DNA of 64,000 nucleotides, from NCBI RefSeq assembly GCF_023228785.1, contig NZ_JALOAN010000005.1, forward strand, positions 14,502 through 78,501, written 5' to 3'. This DNA is from Sulfurimonas sp. (lineage in GTDB: Bacteria > Campylobacterota > Campylobacteria > Campylobacterales > Sulfurimonadaceae). Below the pieces are notes generated by a model that saw only the letters and a program-made list of their open reading frames with translations, made no database searches and was not told where the DNA came from. Of this stretch, positions 8,815-17,471 are shown in pieces; position 1 is the stretch's first letter; each line of letters starts with the position of its first letter. The position numbers were made by a program, and so were the translations under genes.

Positions 8815-9957
8815 TTATATATTATCTAGCGCTTTTTGGATTTTTATAGCTTGAACATGTTCACTTACATCATGAGCTCTAATGATACTTGCACCATTTC
8901 TTATGGCTTCAAGATGCAAAGCAAGAGTTCCAGCAAGTCTTTGCTGTGGATCTGATGGTGAGATCTTATCTATCATAGATTTTCTTGAAGCTCCAATAAG
9001 AAGAGGTTTTTGCAGAGTTAAAAAATGCTCAAGATGTTTGATAAGTGCTAGATTATGCTCTTGTGTTTTCCCAAAACCAATACCAACATCTAAGACAATA
9101 TCATCCACTCCATAACTCTGAGCTTTTTCTATTCTTTGTGTAAAAAACTCATATATATCACTCAAGACATTGTTATACTCTGGTTTTTTCTGCATAGTTT
9201 TAGGTGTTCCTTGCATATGCATGATAATAGCTTGTGCCTTAAAACTAGCTACAAGCTTACAAACCTCATCATTTGCTAAACCTGTTATGTCATTTACTAT
9301 ATTAAATCCACTCTCTAGTGCTTTGTTTATAACTATTGGCTCATAACTATCGATGCTAAAGCTTGCTCTCTCATAGAGTCTTTGCTCTTTTATGGCTTTG
9401 AGAATCGGCTCAACTCTTTGTAGCTCTTCTTTTGGATCTACTGCTTTTGTGTTTGGTGCAGAAGAGACTCCACCGATATCTATAATGTCAGCACCCTCTT
9501 CTATCATAAGTTCTATCTTTTTTATAGCATCGCTATCTACAAATCTACTTTGAGAGAAAAAACTATCATCATTTGCATTTATAATGCCCATGACTTTAAA
9601 GTTATTTGGTTTTTTTACTTTTAATATATCTTGTAGATATTTTGCTAAGATTTTTAGGCCAAAAGGTTGTGCTAACTCTTTTTTACTTAGTATTTTTAGA
9701 TGTTTTGTAGTAGCTATTAGAATGCAATTTACTCTTGGTGTCTGTGCAATGATTGTACCTTTTGGTACTGCTAGATCTGCTCCGATAGAGAGTGCATCTT
9801 GCTTTAAAATGTTTGCGGCTCCAACATGAAGATCTCGTATGTAGATGAGATGTGTTTGCATCTTAGATCTAAGAACACTACTTCCACCCGCATCAACGCC
9901 TAGATCTGCTAAGTACTTCTTTGCATCTATGCTACTTGATAATTTTTCAACTTGCAT
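8815..9957 (-). CDS. folP: Dihydropteroate synthase
   Basis: FolP condenses p-aminobenzoate with dihydropterin pyrophosphate in folate synthesis. The 380-residue protein is about 100 longer than the E. coli enzyme; an N-terminal extension of roughly 130 residues precedes the TIM barrel, as in other Campylobacterota. Barrel motifs are clear: VMGIINANDDSFF (pterin motif, variant of INVTPDSF), GADIIDIGGVSS, NDITG, AIIMHMQGTP, DVGIGFGKT, GASRKSMI and the C-terminal IIRAHDV. The stop-side neighbour is the CBS-GGDEF gene and the start overlaps holB by 11 bases, indicating coupled translation. What the extension does is not known to me. Confidence 0.93.
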   Translation of the reverse strand: MQVEKLSSSIDAKKYLADLGVDAGGSSVLRSKMQTHLIYIRDLHVGAANILKQDALSIGADLAVPKGTIIAQTPRVNCILIATTKHLKILSKKELAQPFGLKILAKYLQDILKVKKPNNFKVMGIINANDDSFFSQSRFVDSDAIKKIELMIEEGADIIDIGGVSSAPNTKAVDPKEELQRVEPILKAIKEQRLYERASFSIDSYEPIVINKALESGFNIVNDITGLANDEVCKLVASFKAQAIIMHMQGTPKTMQKKPEYNNVLSDIYEFFTQRIEKAQSYGVDDIVLDVGIGFGKTQEHNLALIKHLEHFLTLQKPLLIGASRKSMIDKISPSDPQQRLAGTLALHLEAIRNGASIIRAHDVSEHVQAIKIQKALDNI

Positions 9958-10564
9958 CTATAAATCCCATTAAGATAAGAGCTAAAACACTTTGAGGTCT
10001 TGAGTTTAACTCTAAGAGTCTATAAGCTTTGTCAAAGTTGTCTAGTTGGGCTCTTGTGAGGATAAGCATATCAACTACTGTAGCTCTATGATAGAGTGCT
10101 TCTAGCATAAGCTTTGCATCCTGTCTTGATATTCTAGCATTTGTTTTTAAAAATGTAAAAATTGCTGCATAATCAAGTCTAGCTATATTTAATTCACACT
10201 CATTTGCTAGTTGAGCTTTTTCACCTTTAATAATAGGAAGTCTAGAACGAATTGTTGCAAGAAGGTTTGATTTTGTAGGAGAGATAATTATATAAACAAT
10301 ATTTCTAGGAGGCTCTTCTATAACCTTTAGTAGAGAGTTTTGAGATACTGTGTGAAACTCAGATGCAGCGAGTATAATGTACTTTGTCTCAGACTCACTT
10401 ATGTAAGATTCCGCTACAACTGCTTTTGCATGTTCGAGTAAAAACTTCTCTTCATGTACCACCACTACTCTGTTTGGTTTAAGACTCTCTTGAAGTTTTG
10501 ATATCTCCACTTCTATATCGCTAGAGATTATGATGTGACTCTTTATCTTGTTATGAGCTAACAT
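9947..10564 (-). CDS. holB: DNA polymerase III delta' subunit-like protein (short form)
   Basis: This is a clamp-loader subunit homologue of 205 residues, much shorter than E. coli delta' (334). It keeps the AAA+ core without Walker A. KYIILAASEFHTVSQNSLLKVIEEPP is the characteristic delta' segment (shown in part only: SLLKVIEEPP), followed by YIIISPTKSNLLATIRSRLP with the SRLP of sensor-1-like clamp-loader proteins. I start it at ATG 10564, because GGAG lies six bases upstream; the longer frame from 10588 would start before that site. It overlaps hobA by 14 bases and folP by 11. Short delta' proteins next to hobA are typical of Campylobacterota. Confidence 0.85.
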   Translation of the reverse strand: MLAHNKIKSHIIISSDIEVEISKLQESLKPNRVVVVHEEKFLLEHAKAVVAESYISESETKYIILAASEFHTVSQNSLLKVIEEPPRNIVYIIISPTKSNLLATIRSRLPIIKGEKAQLANECELNIARLDYAAIFTFLKTNARISRQDAKLMLEALYHRATVVDMLILTRAQLDNFDKAYRLLELNSRPQSVLALILMGFIDAS

Positions 10565-11099
10565 CAACCTCTCCAAATATCGTGGCATTTAGGGATGCGT
10601 CAAAAAGTTTGTAAAGTTGTATTAGTTTTATATCTATCATTGGATCATATGATTTTAGAGTAAAACCATTATGAAACTCTTCATCAAATATCCAAAAGTA
10701 GCTATTATCCCTTCTCTTTGCTATATCTGATCTTTTGTCATCTCCCTTGCCTATATACCAAAAAAAGAAGTCTTCTTTATATGATAAAGAGATCATATCT
10801 TCGACAACATCTATCATCTCTCCTCCACTTATATGTCTGTAGTGTTCGTACAGACTATCCATGCTAACTATTGGCAATAGCGGTCTATCAAGATTCATAG
10901 CGTTTATTGAGCTAAGTATATACTTCTCAAACCATTTTCTCTTCTCATCAGTGATAAGAATGATAGTTTTACCCTCTAGGATCTGCTCTAAGGCTAAAGA
11001 GAGAGGATTCGTCCAGTCAAATCTCTGCTCTTCAAGCCAGCTTAAAAATGCTCCATCTTCTCGTATAGCGTCAAGACTCCACTGTGCAAAATCTAACAC
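10551..11099 (-). CDS. hobA: DnaA-binding replication initiation regulator HobA
   Basis: HobA is an epsilonproteobacterial tetramer that binds DnaA domain I and promotes orisome assembly, a structural counterpart of DiaA. The 182-residue length matches H. pylori HobA. The end of the protein, with DIKLIQLYKLFDASLN, follows the H. pylori pattern DYKLLQLFKLFENAL, and the middle RPLLP and FWYIGK segments also match the family. It starts at GTG 11099 with GGAG eight bases upstream. A 16-codon reading frame starting on the lysC stop (TAATG) ends across this GTG, which may couple translation of lysC and hobA. Position between lysC and holB is conserved in relatives. Confidence 0.88.
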   Translation of the reverse strand: MLDFAQWSLDAIREDGAFLSWLEEQRFDWTNPLSLALEQILEGKTIILITDEKRKWFEKYILSSINAMNLDRPLLPIVSMDSLYEHYRHISGGEMIDVVEDMISLSYKEDFFFWYIGKGDDKRSDIAKRRDNSYFWIFDEEFHNGFTLKSYDPMIDIKLIQLYKLFDASLNATIFGEVDVSS

Positions 11100-11142
11100 T
11101 TCTTTAGCTCCACTAAAGCTTCAACAAGAGGATTTTCTTGCA

Positions 11143-12354
11143 TTATTTATCTAACTCATATGCATCATGAAGTCCTCTGACTGCAAGTTCAGCATACTTC
11201 TCATCTATAACCATAGAGACTTTGATCTCCGAGGTTGATATCATATTTATATTTATATTATTCTCAGCCATCGTAGTAAAAGCTTTTGCAGCAACACCGG
11301 TGTGAGACTTCATTCCAACACCAACTATTGAGACTTTACACATCTCTTCATTGTAAGAATCAGCTCTGATATCGCCTTTTTGGATAAACATGGAAACTAC
11401 ATTTTTTGCATCAAGCAGATCGCCTCTTGCTACTGTAAAATCAATGTTTGTGTTTGAATCATGTGCTTTATTTTGGATTATCATATCTATGTTTACATCG
11501 CTTTGAGCCAGTGCGTTAAATATCTCCGCAGCAATGCCAGGTCTATCTTTTACACCCATCAAAGAGACGCGAGCTTGATTTTTATCCAGTGCTATTCCAC
11601 TTACTAATGGTTTTTCCATGATATTTTCTTCCTTTGTTATTAGTGTTCCCTCTTCGTTTGAGAAACTTGTTCTTGTTACTAGATTTACATTTAATTTTTT
11701 TGCTAACTCTACTGAGCGGTTTTGAAGAACTTTTGCACCCAAAGATGCGAGCTCTAACATCTCATCATAAGAGATCATATCAAGCTTTCTTGCTTTTGGC
11801 TCTATTCGTGGATCTGTTGTGTAGATCCCGCTGACATCAGTGTAGATCTCACATAGATCTGCTTTTATAGCTCCTGCAATTGCCACAGCACTAAGGTCAC
11901 TTCCACCACGACCTAGTGTTGTTACTCTGCCATCAGGAGTTACCCCTTGAAAACCAGCAACAACTATGATCTTACCCTCTTTTAAGGCTTTGTTCATTGT
12001 AGTTGGATCTATCTCTTCTATGCGTGCTTTTGTATGAAGAGTATCTGTAACTATCCCTGCTCTTCGCCCAGTCATAGAGACAGCATCATGACCTAATTCA
12101 TTTAAAGCAATAGCTAAAAGTGAAGCAGTTACTCTCTCCCCTGAACTAAGAAGCATATCCATCTCAGCTTTTGATGGGTTTTTTGAAAAATGTTCAGCAT
12201 ATCCAACTAGTTTATTTGTCTCTCCACTCATTGCAGAAACCACTATAACTAGATCATTGCCAGCTTTTTTTGTCTCACTCACGCGATTAGCAACGTTTTG
12301 GATTCGTTCTAGATCTCCAACACTTGTTCCGCCAAATTTTTGTACTATTAACAT
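11143..12354 (-). CDS. lysC: Aspartate kinase
   Basis: This enzyme phosphorylates L-aspartate, the first step to lysine, threonine, methionine and diaminopimelate. Its 403 residues are the normal size for a monofunctional kinase. KFGGTSVGD at 5-13 is the catalytic nucleotide motif, VVSAMSGETN and TLGRGGSDLSAVAIA follow, and YTDVSGIYTTDPR is the aspartate-kinase signature. Two ACT domains occupy the last 150 residues (GVKDRPGIAAEIFNALA and KSHTGVAAKAFTTMAE), which usually mediate feedback inhibition by lysine or threonine. ATG 12354 has AAGGA five bases upstream. It follows rppH by 13 bases and precedes hobA, in a metabolic plus replication operon. Confidence 0.97.
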   Translation of the reverse strand: MLIVQKFGGTSVGDLERIQNVANRVSETKKAGNDLVIVVSAMSGETNKLVGYAEHFSKNPSKAEMDMLLSSGERVTASLLAIALNELGHDAVSMTGRRAGIVTDTLHTKARIEEIDPTTMNKALKEGKIIVVAGFQGVTPDGRVTTLGRGGSDLSAVAIAGAIKADLCEIYTDVSGIYTTDPRIEPKARKLDMISYDEMLELASLGAKVLQNRSVELAKKLNVNLVTRTSFSNEEGTLITKEENIMEKPLVSGIALDKNQARVSLMGVKDRPGIAAEIFNALAQSDVNIDMIIQNKAHDSNTNIDFTVARGDLLDAKNVVSMFIQKGDIRADSYNEEMCKVSIVGVGMKSHTGVAAKAFTTMAENNININMISTSEIKVSMVIDEKYAELAVRGLHDAYELDK

Positions 12355-12367
12355 TTAAGTCCTTAAC

Positions 12368-12838
12368 TTATAGGTAACCTTCATCTCTAAAGTGTTTTAT
12401 AACAGTCTCATAGACTGATTGTTTAAAAGATGCACTAAGATTCAATGCTTCATTTACATCAACAAATTTATAATCACTAAACTCTGGATCTTTAGTGTTT
12501 ACATCTATCTTTGCACTCTTTTTAAGTTTTACTAAGAAGTATTTTTGCTTTTGCCCCTTATAAGGGCTCATCTTCTTAGCAATCTTTGGAGGGAAATCAT
12601 AAGAGATCCACTCAGGATATTCACTTATAATCTTTACGGCTTTAGTGCCTATCTCTTCTTTTAGTTCACGAAAAAGTGCTTCAAGAACTTCTTCGCCATC
12701 GTCAATCCCACCTTGTGGAAACTGCCAAACATTACTCAAATCATTTCTTTGTGCTATAAAAATCTCTTTTTTTTGCGGATAATCATTTGACACTATAATC
12801 ATTGCAACATTAGGGCGATATAAATCTTTTTTCATCAT
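12368..12838 (-). CDS. rppH: RNA pyrophosphohydrolase (Nudix)
   Basis: RppH removes pyrophosphate from the 5' end of transcripts and so starts RNase-dependent decay. The protein has 156 residues. The Nudix box is complete: GGIDDGEEVLEALFRELKEE then IGT, agreeing with GX5EX7REUXEEXGU. The N-terminal YRPNVAMIIV and QRNDLSNVWQFPQGG are the family's substrate-side motifs. Several starts are possible (GTG 12844, ATG 12838, ATG 12835); I prefer 12838 because AGG lies seven bases before it. It heads the lysC-hobA-holB-folP operon. A dinucleoside polyphosphate hydrolase activity (NudH) cannot be excluded. Confidence 0.9.
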   Translation of the reverse strand: MMKKDLYRPNVAMIIVSNDYPQKKEIFIAQRNDLSNVWQFPQGGIDDGEEVLEALFRELKEEIGTKAVKIISEYPEWISYDFPPKIAKKMSPYKGQKQKYFLVKLKKSAKIDVNTKDPEFSDYKFVDVNEALNLSASFKQSVYETVIKHFRDEGYL

Positions 12839-12855
12839 CAACACACCTAATTTTA

Positions 12856-12869
12856 ATAATCGCGATTAT
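12856..12869. promoter_or_regulatory. 14-bp palindrome overlapping the rppH -10 box
   Basis: ATAATCGCGATTAT is a perfect palindrome. The minus-strand -10 hexamer TATAAT (plus 12865-12870) overlaps it. A further half-site GCGATTA lies at about 12879-12885. The position fits a repressor operator controlling the rppH-lysC operon; no regulator is identified. Confidence 0.4.
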
Positions 12870-12917
12870 ACAAAATAAGCGATTAAATTAAGATAATTTT
12901 ATAAAGAAAAAAAAGCT

Positions 12918-14996
12918 CTATATAAGTCCATAGCTCTCAGCTGAATTTGGCTCACCATACAAATAACCTTGAATATAGTCAACTCCAAGCTCTCTAACTT
13001 TAGCATCTAACTCTTTTGTACTTACAAACTCAGCTATTGTTTTAATTTTTGCATTTCTTACAAACTCTATAAGTGCAACAACCATATGCTCAACATTTTT
13101 ATCAATATTGATTTTTTCTATTAAAGATCCATCAAGTTTTATGTAGTCGATATCAAGCTTGATAATATTTGTAAAGTTTGAGTATCCAGATCCAAAATCA
13201 TCTATGGAAATCTTGCACTTATAGCTCTTTACCATTTTTATAAAATCTTCTATGAGATCGTAGTCTTCTATATCTTCAGATTCAACTATTTCAAAAGTTA
13301 TTCCATCTCCACCATACTTATCTAGTCTATTTTTAATGTACTCACGCATAGTTGGAGAGTTTATATTTTCATATGCAATATTTATAGATATATTAGCTTT
13401 TTTCTTAGCATAAACATTAAAGACCTTTTGTATCATCTGTCTTGAGAAAAACTCAAATGTATTATCTTGTTTTGATGAGTCTAAAAAGTGACAAGGAGAT
13501 ACTACTTCACCATTATCCAGCACAAGCCTAGCTAAGGCTTCATACTTCATAACAGAGTTGTTTTTTACATCAATTATCGGCTGAAAATAAGGCACTACAT
13601 TGCCTTCATTTAGAGCTTTTTTATAAATTTTAAGCCTTTTTAATGTTGTTTTTTGAAGTTCTAAAGTACTTTGATTATTGTTATATACAAACAAGTTTTT
13701 TTTAGACATTATCGCATCTTGCAAAGCGATATCAGCTTGATTAAAAACATTTAACATTCCATATGACACGCCAGCAGTAAACTCTGTTATTGAAGAGTTT
13801 TCATCTTCTGTATAGTAGTTATCTTCATAACTATTTGTTAAGATAGAGTATTTTAGCAACTCCATATACTTCTCAAACAGAGTTTTTGATCTAACAAGTA
13901 TTGCAAACTCTTGTATGTTTAAACAGTAAAGAGTTACATCTTTATCGATGATAACCTGACTTAACTGCTTTGATTTTTGCAAAACTATCTTTGAGACTGT
14001 TTGCATTCCATATAGATCTTTGATAGAGTTTATTTGGTTTATATGAAGTAGTATCAACATCGCATCTTCTTGCAAAAGAGATAGATCTTTAATAAGAGCT
14101 TCTCTGCTTGGTAACTCTATCATTGCGCCCAAATTTTTTACTGATTCTGTAAACTGATCTTCATTTTTTTTATTTTCTATCTCAGTTACACCATCTGTAA
14201 TAAACAAAGACTCTAATCTTTTTGCATTTGTTATATCTTGAACTATTGCTGTATATCCTACTTTTTGATGATGATAGTCATAAAGTGGACTTATTGTCGT
14301 ATTTATCCAATACTCTTCATTTGTAGCCTTATTATTTTTTAACTCGCCTACCCACACTTTATCTTTTAATATAGTGCTCCAAAGATCTTTAATAATCTTC
14401 TCACCCGCACTTTTATTTCTAAATATAGAGTGATTTTTTCCTATAACTTCTTCTTTTTTAAACCCTGTAAAATCAAGATAGGCCTTGGATATTTCTGTTA
14501 TCTCTCCATCTAAATTGGAAACAGTCATAAAAATATTCTCATTTATGATTTTAGTTTTTTGTTCTAATAAAAAATCTTTCTTTTTATATTCAATCTTAAG
14601 AAGTGCTTTTTCTGAGAGAGTAACAAGTGAAGATATAAAGTCATAAGCATCTACAACAGGCTTAACTATAAACTTGTCAACTCCAAGATTTATAGCTTCT
14701 TTTAAGTGCTCTTTAGTATCGTAAGCACTAAGAAGCACAACTATTTGATCTTGCTTAATCTCTTTGATTTTTTTGCACATCAAAACGCCATCCATCTTTG
14801 GCATCTCTATATCACTAAGTACTATATCAAATTTTTCAAACTCTTTTTGATATAGTTCAAGTCCTTCTTCTCCATTTTTAGCAACTACTATATCTTGAAA
14901 ATAATATTCTAAGATTTCAAGTGTCTCTTCTCTTAGTTCACTATTATCTTCAACATACAAAAGTTTTATATCTTTTGTAAGATTTTCTTTATTCAT
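12918..14996 (-). CDS. Response regulator with PAS, degenerate GGDEF and EAL domains
   Basis: From ATG 14996 the product has 692 residues. The receiver domain shows LYVEDNS, the phosphorylation site in LSDIEMPKMDG, and LLSAYD and VKPV switch residues. A PAS domain follows (FRNKSAGEKI, WINTTISPLYD), of the type seen in redox or aerotaxis sensors. The GGDEF-like domain has lost its signature (NIQEF), so it probably does not make c-di-GMP. The EAL domain keeps EALARL, a glutamate in EIVESED, SIDDFGSGYSNF and KLDGSL, but AEGVE reads AEFVS. It is most likely a phosphodiesterase or c-di-GMP receptor. A longer GTG frame from 15023 lacks a better ribosome site. No partner kinase is adjacent. Confidence 0.88.
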   Translation of the reverse strand: MNKENLTKDIKLLYVEDNSELREETLEILEYYFQDIVVAKNGEEGLELYQKEFEKFDIVLSDIEMPKMDGVLMCKKIKEIKQDQIVVLLSAYDTKEHLKEAINLGVDKFIVKPVVDAYDFISSLVTLSEKALLKIEYKKKDFLLEQKTKIINENIFMTVSNLDGEITEISKAYLDFTGFKKEEVIGKNHSIFRNKSAGEKIIKDLWSTILKDKVWVGELKNNKATNEEYWINTTISPLYDYHHQKVGYTAIVQDITNAKRLESLFITDGVTEIENKKNEDQFTESVKNLGAMIELPSREALIKDLSLLQEDAMLILLHINQINSIKDLYGMQTVSKIVLQKSKQLSQVIIDKDVTLYCLNIQEFAILVRSKTLFEKYMELLKYSILTNSYEDNYYTEDENSSITEFTAGVSYGMLNVFNQADIALQDAIMSKKNLFVYNNNQSTLELQKTTLKRLKIYKKALNEGNVVPYFQPIIDVKNNSVMKYEALARLVLDNGEVVSPCHFLDSSKQDNTFEFFSRQMIQKVFNVYAKKKANISINIAYENINSPTMREYIKNRLDKYGGDGITFEIVESEDIEDYDLIEDFIKMVKSYKCKISIDDFGSGYSNFTNIIKLDIDYIKLDGSLIEKINIDKNVEHMVVALIEFVRNAKIKTIAEFVSTKELDAKVRELGVDYIQGYLYGEPNSAESYGLI

Positions 14997-15152
14997 TGTT
15001 TCTCTCTTAGCTGGATCTATCACTTTAAAACTAAACTTAACATAATTTTACATTATACATTTTAAAAGTATCAAAAGAGTGTCATTTACTTAAGGCTATT
15101 TTGTTGAATTTACTTTTTAGATATACTTCTGCTCCTAAACAAGGACTATTGC

Positions 15153-16208
15153 ATGCTACTTTATATTCATATCCCTTTTTGTGATTCTAAATGCTCATAC
15201 TGTGCTTTTAACTCTTACGTAGATAAATTTCATCTAAAAGATAGTTATATGAAAGCTCTAGAAGTCCAGCTCAAATTCGAACTAAAAAGATTTAATGTAG
15301 CTAGCAACTCAATTGAGTCTATTTTTATAGGTGGTGGAACTCCATCTACTGTCCCTGCATCTATGTACAAAGCACTATTTGAGTCTATAAGACCATATCT
15401 TAAAAAAGATATAGAGATAACAAGTGAAGCAAACCCAAATAGTGCTACAAAAGAGTGGCTTACTGGGATGCTTGAGCTTGGAGTAAACCGCATAAGTTTT
15501 GGTACTCAAAGTTTTAACAAAGCTAAATTAAAACTTCTAAACCGTTCTCACACTCCAGAAGTTGCACAAAGAGCTATCTTAGATGCTAAAGAAGTTGGAT
15601 TTGACAATATCTCACTAGATCTCATCTACGCAACTTTAGGAGACACCAAAGAACTCTTAGAACAAGACTTAAAAACTGCATTTAGCTTGCCTATAAATCA
15701 CCTAAGCGCTTACGCTCTTATCATCGAAGAAAACACGCCTTTTGCATCAAAACCACAAATGTCAAAAGAGTCTCTAAAGCTTACAAACTGGCTTTTTAAT
15801 GAGATAGAATCTTTTGGATTTAAACAATATGAAATAAGCAACTTTGGAACTTATCAAAGCTCTCATAACCTTGGATATTGGAGTTATAAAGATTATATAG
15901 GGCTAGGAAGTGGTGCAGTTGGTAAGCTAAATTTTGAGAGATTTTATCCACAAACAATATTAGAAAGCTACATTTCAAACCCACTTGATATAAGAGTAGA
16001 GACTCTCACCTTTGAAGAGAAAATAACAGAACAACTCTTTTTGGGCTTTCGTTCATCTCTTGGAGTAGATATAGATATACTAGATAAAGCCCAATCTAAG
16101 CGAGCGTCTATCTTAGTTGATGAGAAAAAGCTTAACTTGAAAAATGGCGTACTTTGTAACCCCAATTTCCTCCTTGCAGATGAGATTACACTTTTTTTAT
16201 ATTCTTGA
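15153..16208 (+). CDS. hemW: Radical SAM heme chaperone HemW
   Basis: The protein has 351 residues. MLLYIHIPFCDSKCSYCAF contains the radical SAM CxxxCxxC cluster motif followed by a phenylalanine in place of the extra cysteine-rich segment of HemN. This, and the short length, mark HemW (formerly HemN-like), which binds heme and a 4Fe-4S cluster, rather than the oxygen-independent coproporphyrinogen oxidase itself. FIGGGTPST, SFGTQSFNKAKL and the ENTPFA segment are standard for the family. AAGGA seven bases before ATG 15153 supports the start. It stands upstream of tatB-tatC-queA with a 62-base gap that has its own TATAAT, so it may be a separate unit. Confidence 0.9.
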   Translation: MLLYIHIPFCDSKCSYCAFNSYVDKFHLKDSYMKALEVQLKFELKRFNVASNSIESIFIGGGTPSTVPASMYKALFESIRPYLKKDIEITSEANPNSATKEWLTGMLELGVNRISFGTQSFNKAKLKLLNRSHTPEVAQRAILDAKEVGFDNISLDLIYATLGDTKELLEQDLKTAFSLPINHLSAYALIIEENTPFASKPQMSKESLKLTNWLFNEIESFGFKQYEISNFGTYQSSHNLGYWSYKDYIGLGSGAVGKLNFERFYPQTILESYISNPLDIRVETLTFEEKITEQLFLGFRSSLGVDIDILDKAQSKRASILVDEKKLNLKNGVLCNPNFLLADEITLFLYS

Positions 16209-16270
16209 AAGTAAATTTAATCATTCTTTGGCTAAACTCATGGACTTAATTATAATTTTGAAGGTTTAAT

Positions 16271-16675
16271 ATGTTTGGTATGGGTTTTACAGAGATACTC
16301 ATTGTTTCTATTATTGCTATCTTGTTTCTAGGTCCAGATAAACTTCCTGGTGCTATGGTAGAGGTTGCTAAGTTTTTTAGAAGTGTCAAAAAAACTATAG
16401 GCACGGTTAAAGACTCTTTAGAAGAAGAGATGAATGTTGCAGACATAAAAGAAGAAGCACTTGCTTACAAAAAAGAGCTTTTAAATGCCAGTAATGAGCT
16501 AAAAAAAGTCACAGATGTCAGTCAAATTGGCACAACTCTCTCAGATCTTAGTGATGATATTTTAAGCGATGAGAAGCCAAAAGAAAAGAAAAAAAACAAA
16601 GAAAAAAAAGAAGTAAAAGCTGAAACTGTAACTTTTGAGAAAAAAATAAAAAAAGAAGATAATAGCGATGTTTGA
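16271..16675 (+). CDS. tatB: Sec-independent translocase protein TatB
   Basis: TatB docks twin-arginine substrates with TatC in the inner membrane. The protein has 134 residues: a short N-terminal membrane helix (FGMGFTEILIVSIIAILFLG), the hinge GPDKLPGA, an amphipathic helix, and a charged lysine/glutamate-rich tail. FGMGFTEIL is the TatB form; the TatA paralogue in this window starts MGMPGGTELL. GAAGG six bases upstream supports ATG 16271. It overlaps tatC by eight bases. tatA is far away at 57709-57948, so the three Tat components are split into two loci. Confidence 0.93.
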   Translation: MFGMGFTEILIVSIIAILFLGPDKLPGAMVEVAKFFRSVKKTIGTVKDSLEEEMNVADIKEEALAYKKELLNASNELKKVTDVSQIGTTLSDLSDDILSDEKPKEKKKNKEKKEVKAETVTFEKKIKKEDNSDV

Positions 16676-17471
16676 AGACTTAAAACCACATCTAATTGAG
16701 TTAAGAAAAAGGTTAGGAATATCTGTAGGAAGTCTAATCGTTATGTTTTTTGTAATGTTTTACTTCCACGAACCTATATTAAATTGGATAGTAGAACCTT
16801 TAAATGTAGCACTTATCGAAGTTGGTAAAAAGTCTCTTCATGCAGCTGAGGGAATGGTTACAACTTCTCAAGTTGGTGGTGCATTCTTCGTAGCTCTTAA
16901 GGTTGCATTTTTTGCAGCTATCGTTGCGGCACTTCCTATCATTTTAGCTCAGATCTGGCTTTTTGTGGCACCTGGCTTATACGCTAATGAAAAAAAGATG
17001 ATTATCCCTTTTATAGTTGGCGGAACTACAATGTTTCTTGTTGGAGTTTTATTTGCCTACTATATAGTTACGCCTTTTGGATTTGACTTTCTTATAACAT
17101 TTGGTAGTTTTAAGTTTACACCACTTATCAACATAGAAGACTATGTTGGCTTTTTTACAAAGATCATGTTTGGTTTTGGTTTAGCATTTGAGCTACCTAT
17201 CTTTGCATACTTTCTAGCACTTCTTGGCATGATAAATGACAGAATGATGAAAGAGTTTTTCAAATACGCTGTAATCATTATCTTTGTAGTCGCTGCACTT
17301 TTAACACCTCCAGATGTTTTGACTCAGATGCTAATGGCTGGACCACTTATCATACTCTATGGGTTTTCTATTCTTATAGTTCGGATGGTAAACCCTGCAC
17401 CACCTCTTGAAGAAGAAGATGAGGACGAAGATGAAGAGGTTGCTCTTAGTTCTGAGGACAAGAGTGAGTAA
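16668..17471 (+). CDS. tatC: Sec-independent translocase protein TatC
   Basis: TatC is the receptor for twin-arginine signal peptides. The 267 residues hold six predicted membrane helices. The N-terminal FEDLKPHLIELRKRLG contains the ExHLxELRxR-type signature that contacts the signal peptide. An internal EMVNxx-type FELPIFAYFLALLGM segment matches the family. The C-terminus is unusually acidic (EEEDEDEDEE) and cytoplasmic; part of this tail is shared with the start of queA, because the two genes overlap by eight bases in different frames. Coupling with tatB is also by an eight-base overlap. Confidence 0.95.
   Translation: MFEDLKPHLIELRKRLGISVGSLIVMFFVMFYFHEPILNWIVEPLNVALIEVGKKSLHAAEGMVTTSQVGGAFFVALKVAFFAAIVAALPIILAQIWLFVAPGLYANEKKMIIPFIVGGTTMFLVGVLFAYYIVTPFGFDFLITFGSFKFTPLINIEDYVGFFTKIMFGFGLAFELPIFAYFLALLGMINDRMMKEFFKYAVIIIFVVAALLTPPDVLTQMLMAGPLIILYGFSILIVRMVNPAPPLEEEDEDEDEEVALSSEDKSE

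Noticed and set aside
15153..16208. Oxygen-independent coproporphyrinogen III oxidase (HemN)
   Set aside because: The cluster motif and short length fit HemW; the HemN-specific cysteine arrangement is missing.
17407..17463. Longer queA start at ATG 17407
   Set aside because: It would read the tatC acidic tail in another frame; GTG 17464 has GAGG at good spacing and begins the known QueA N-terminus.
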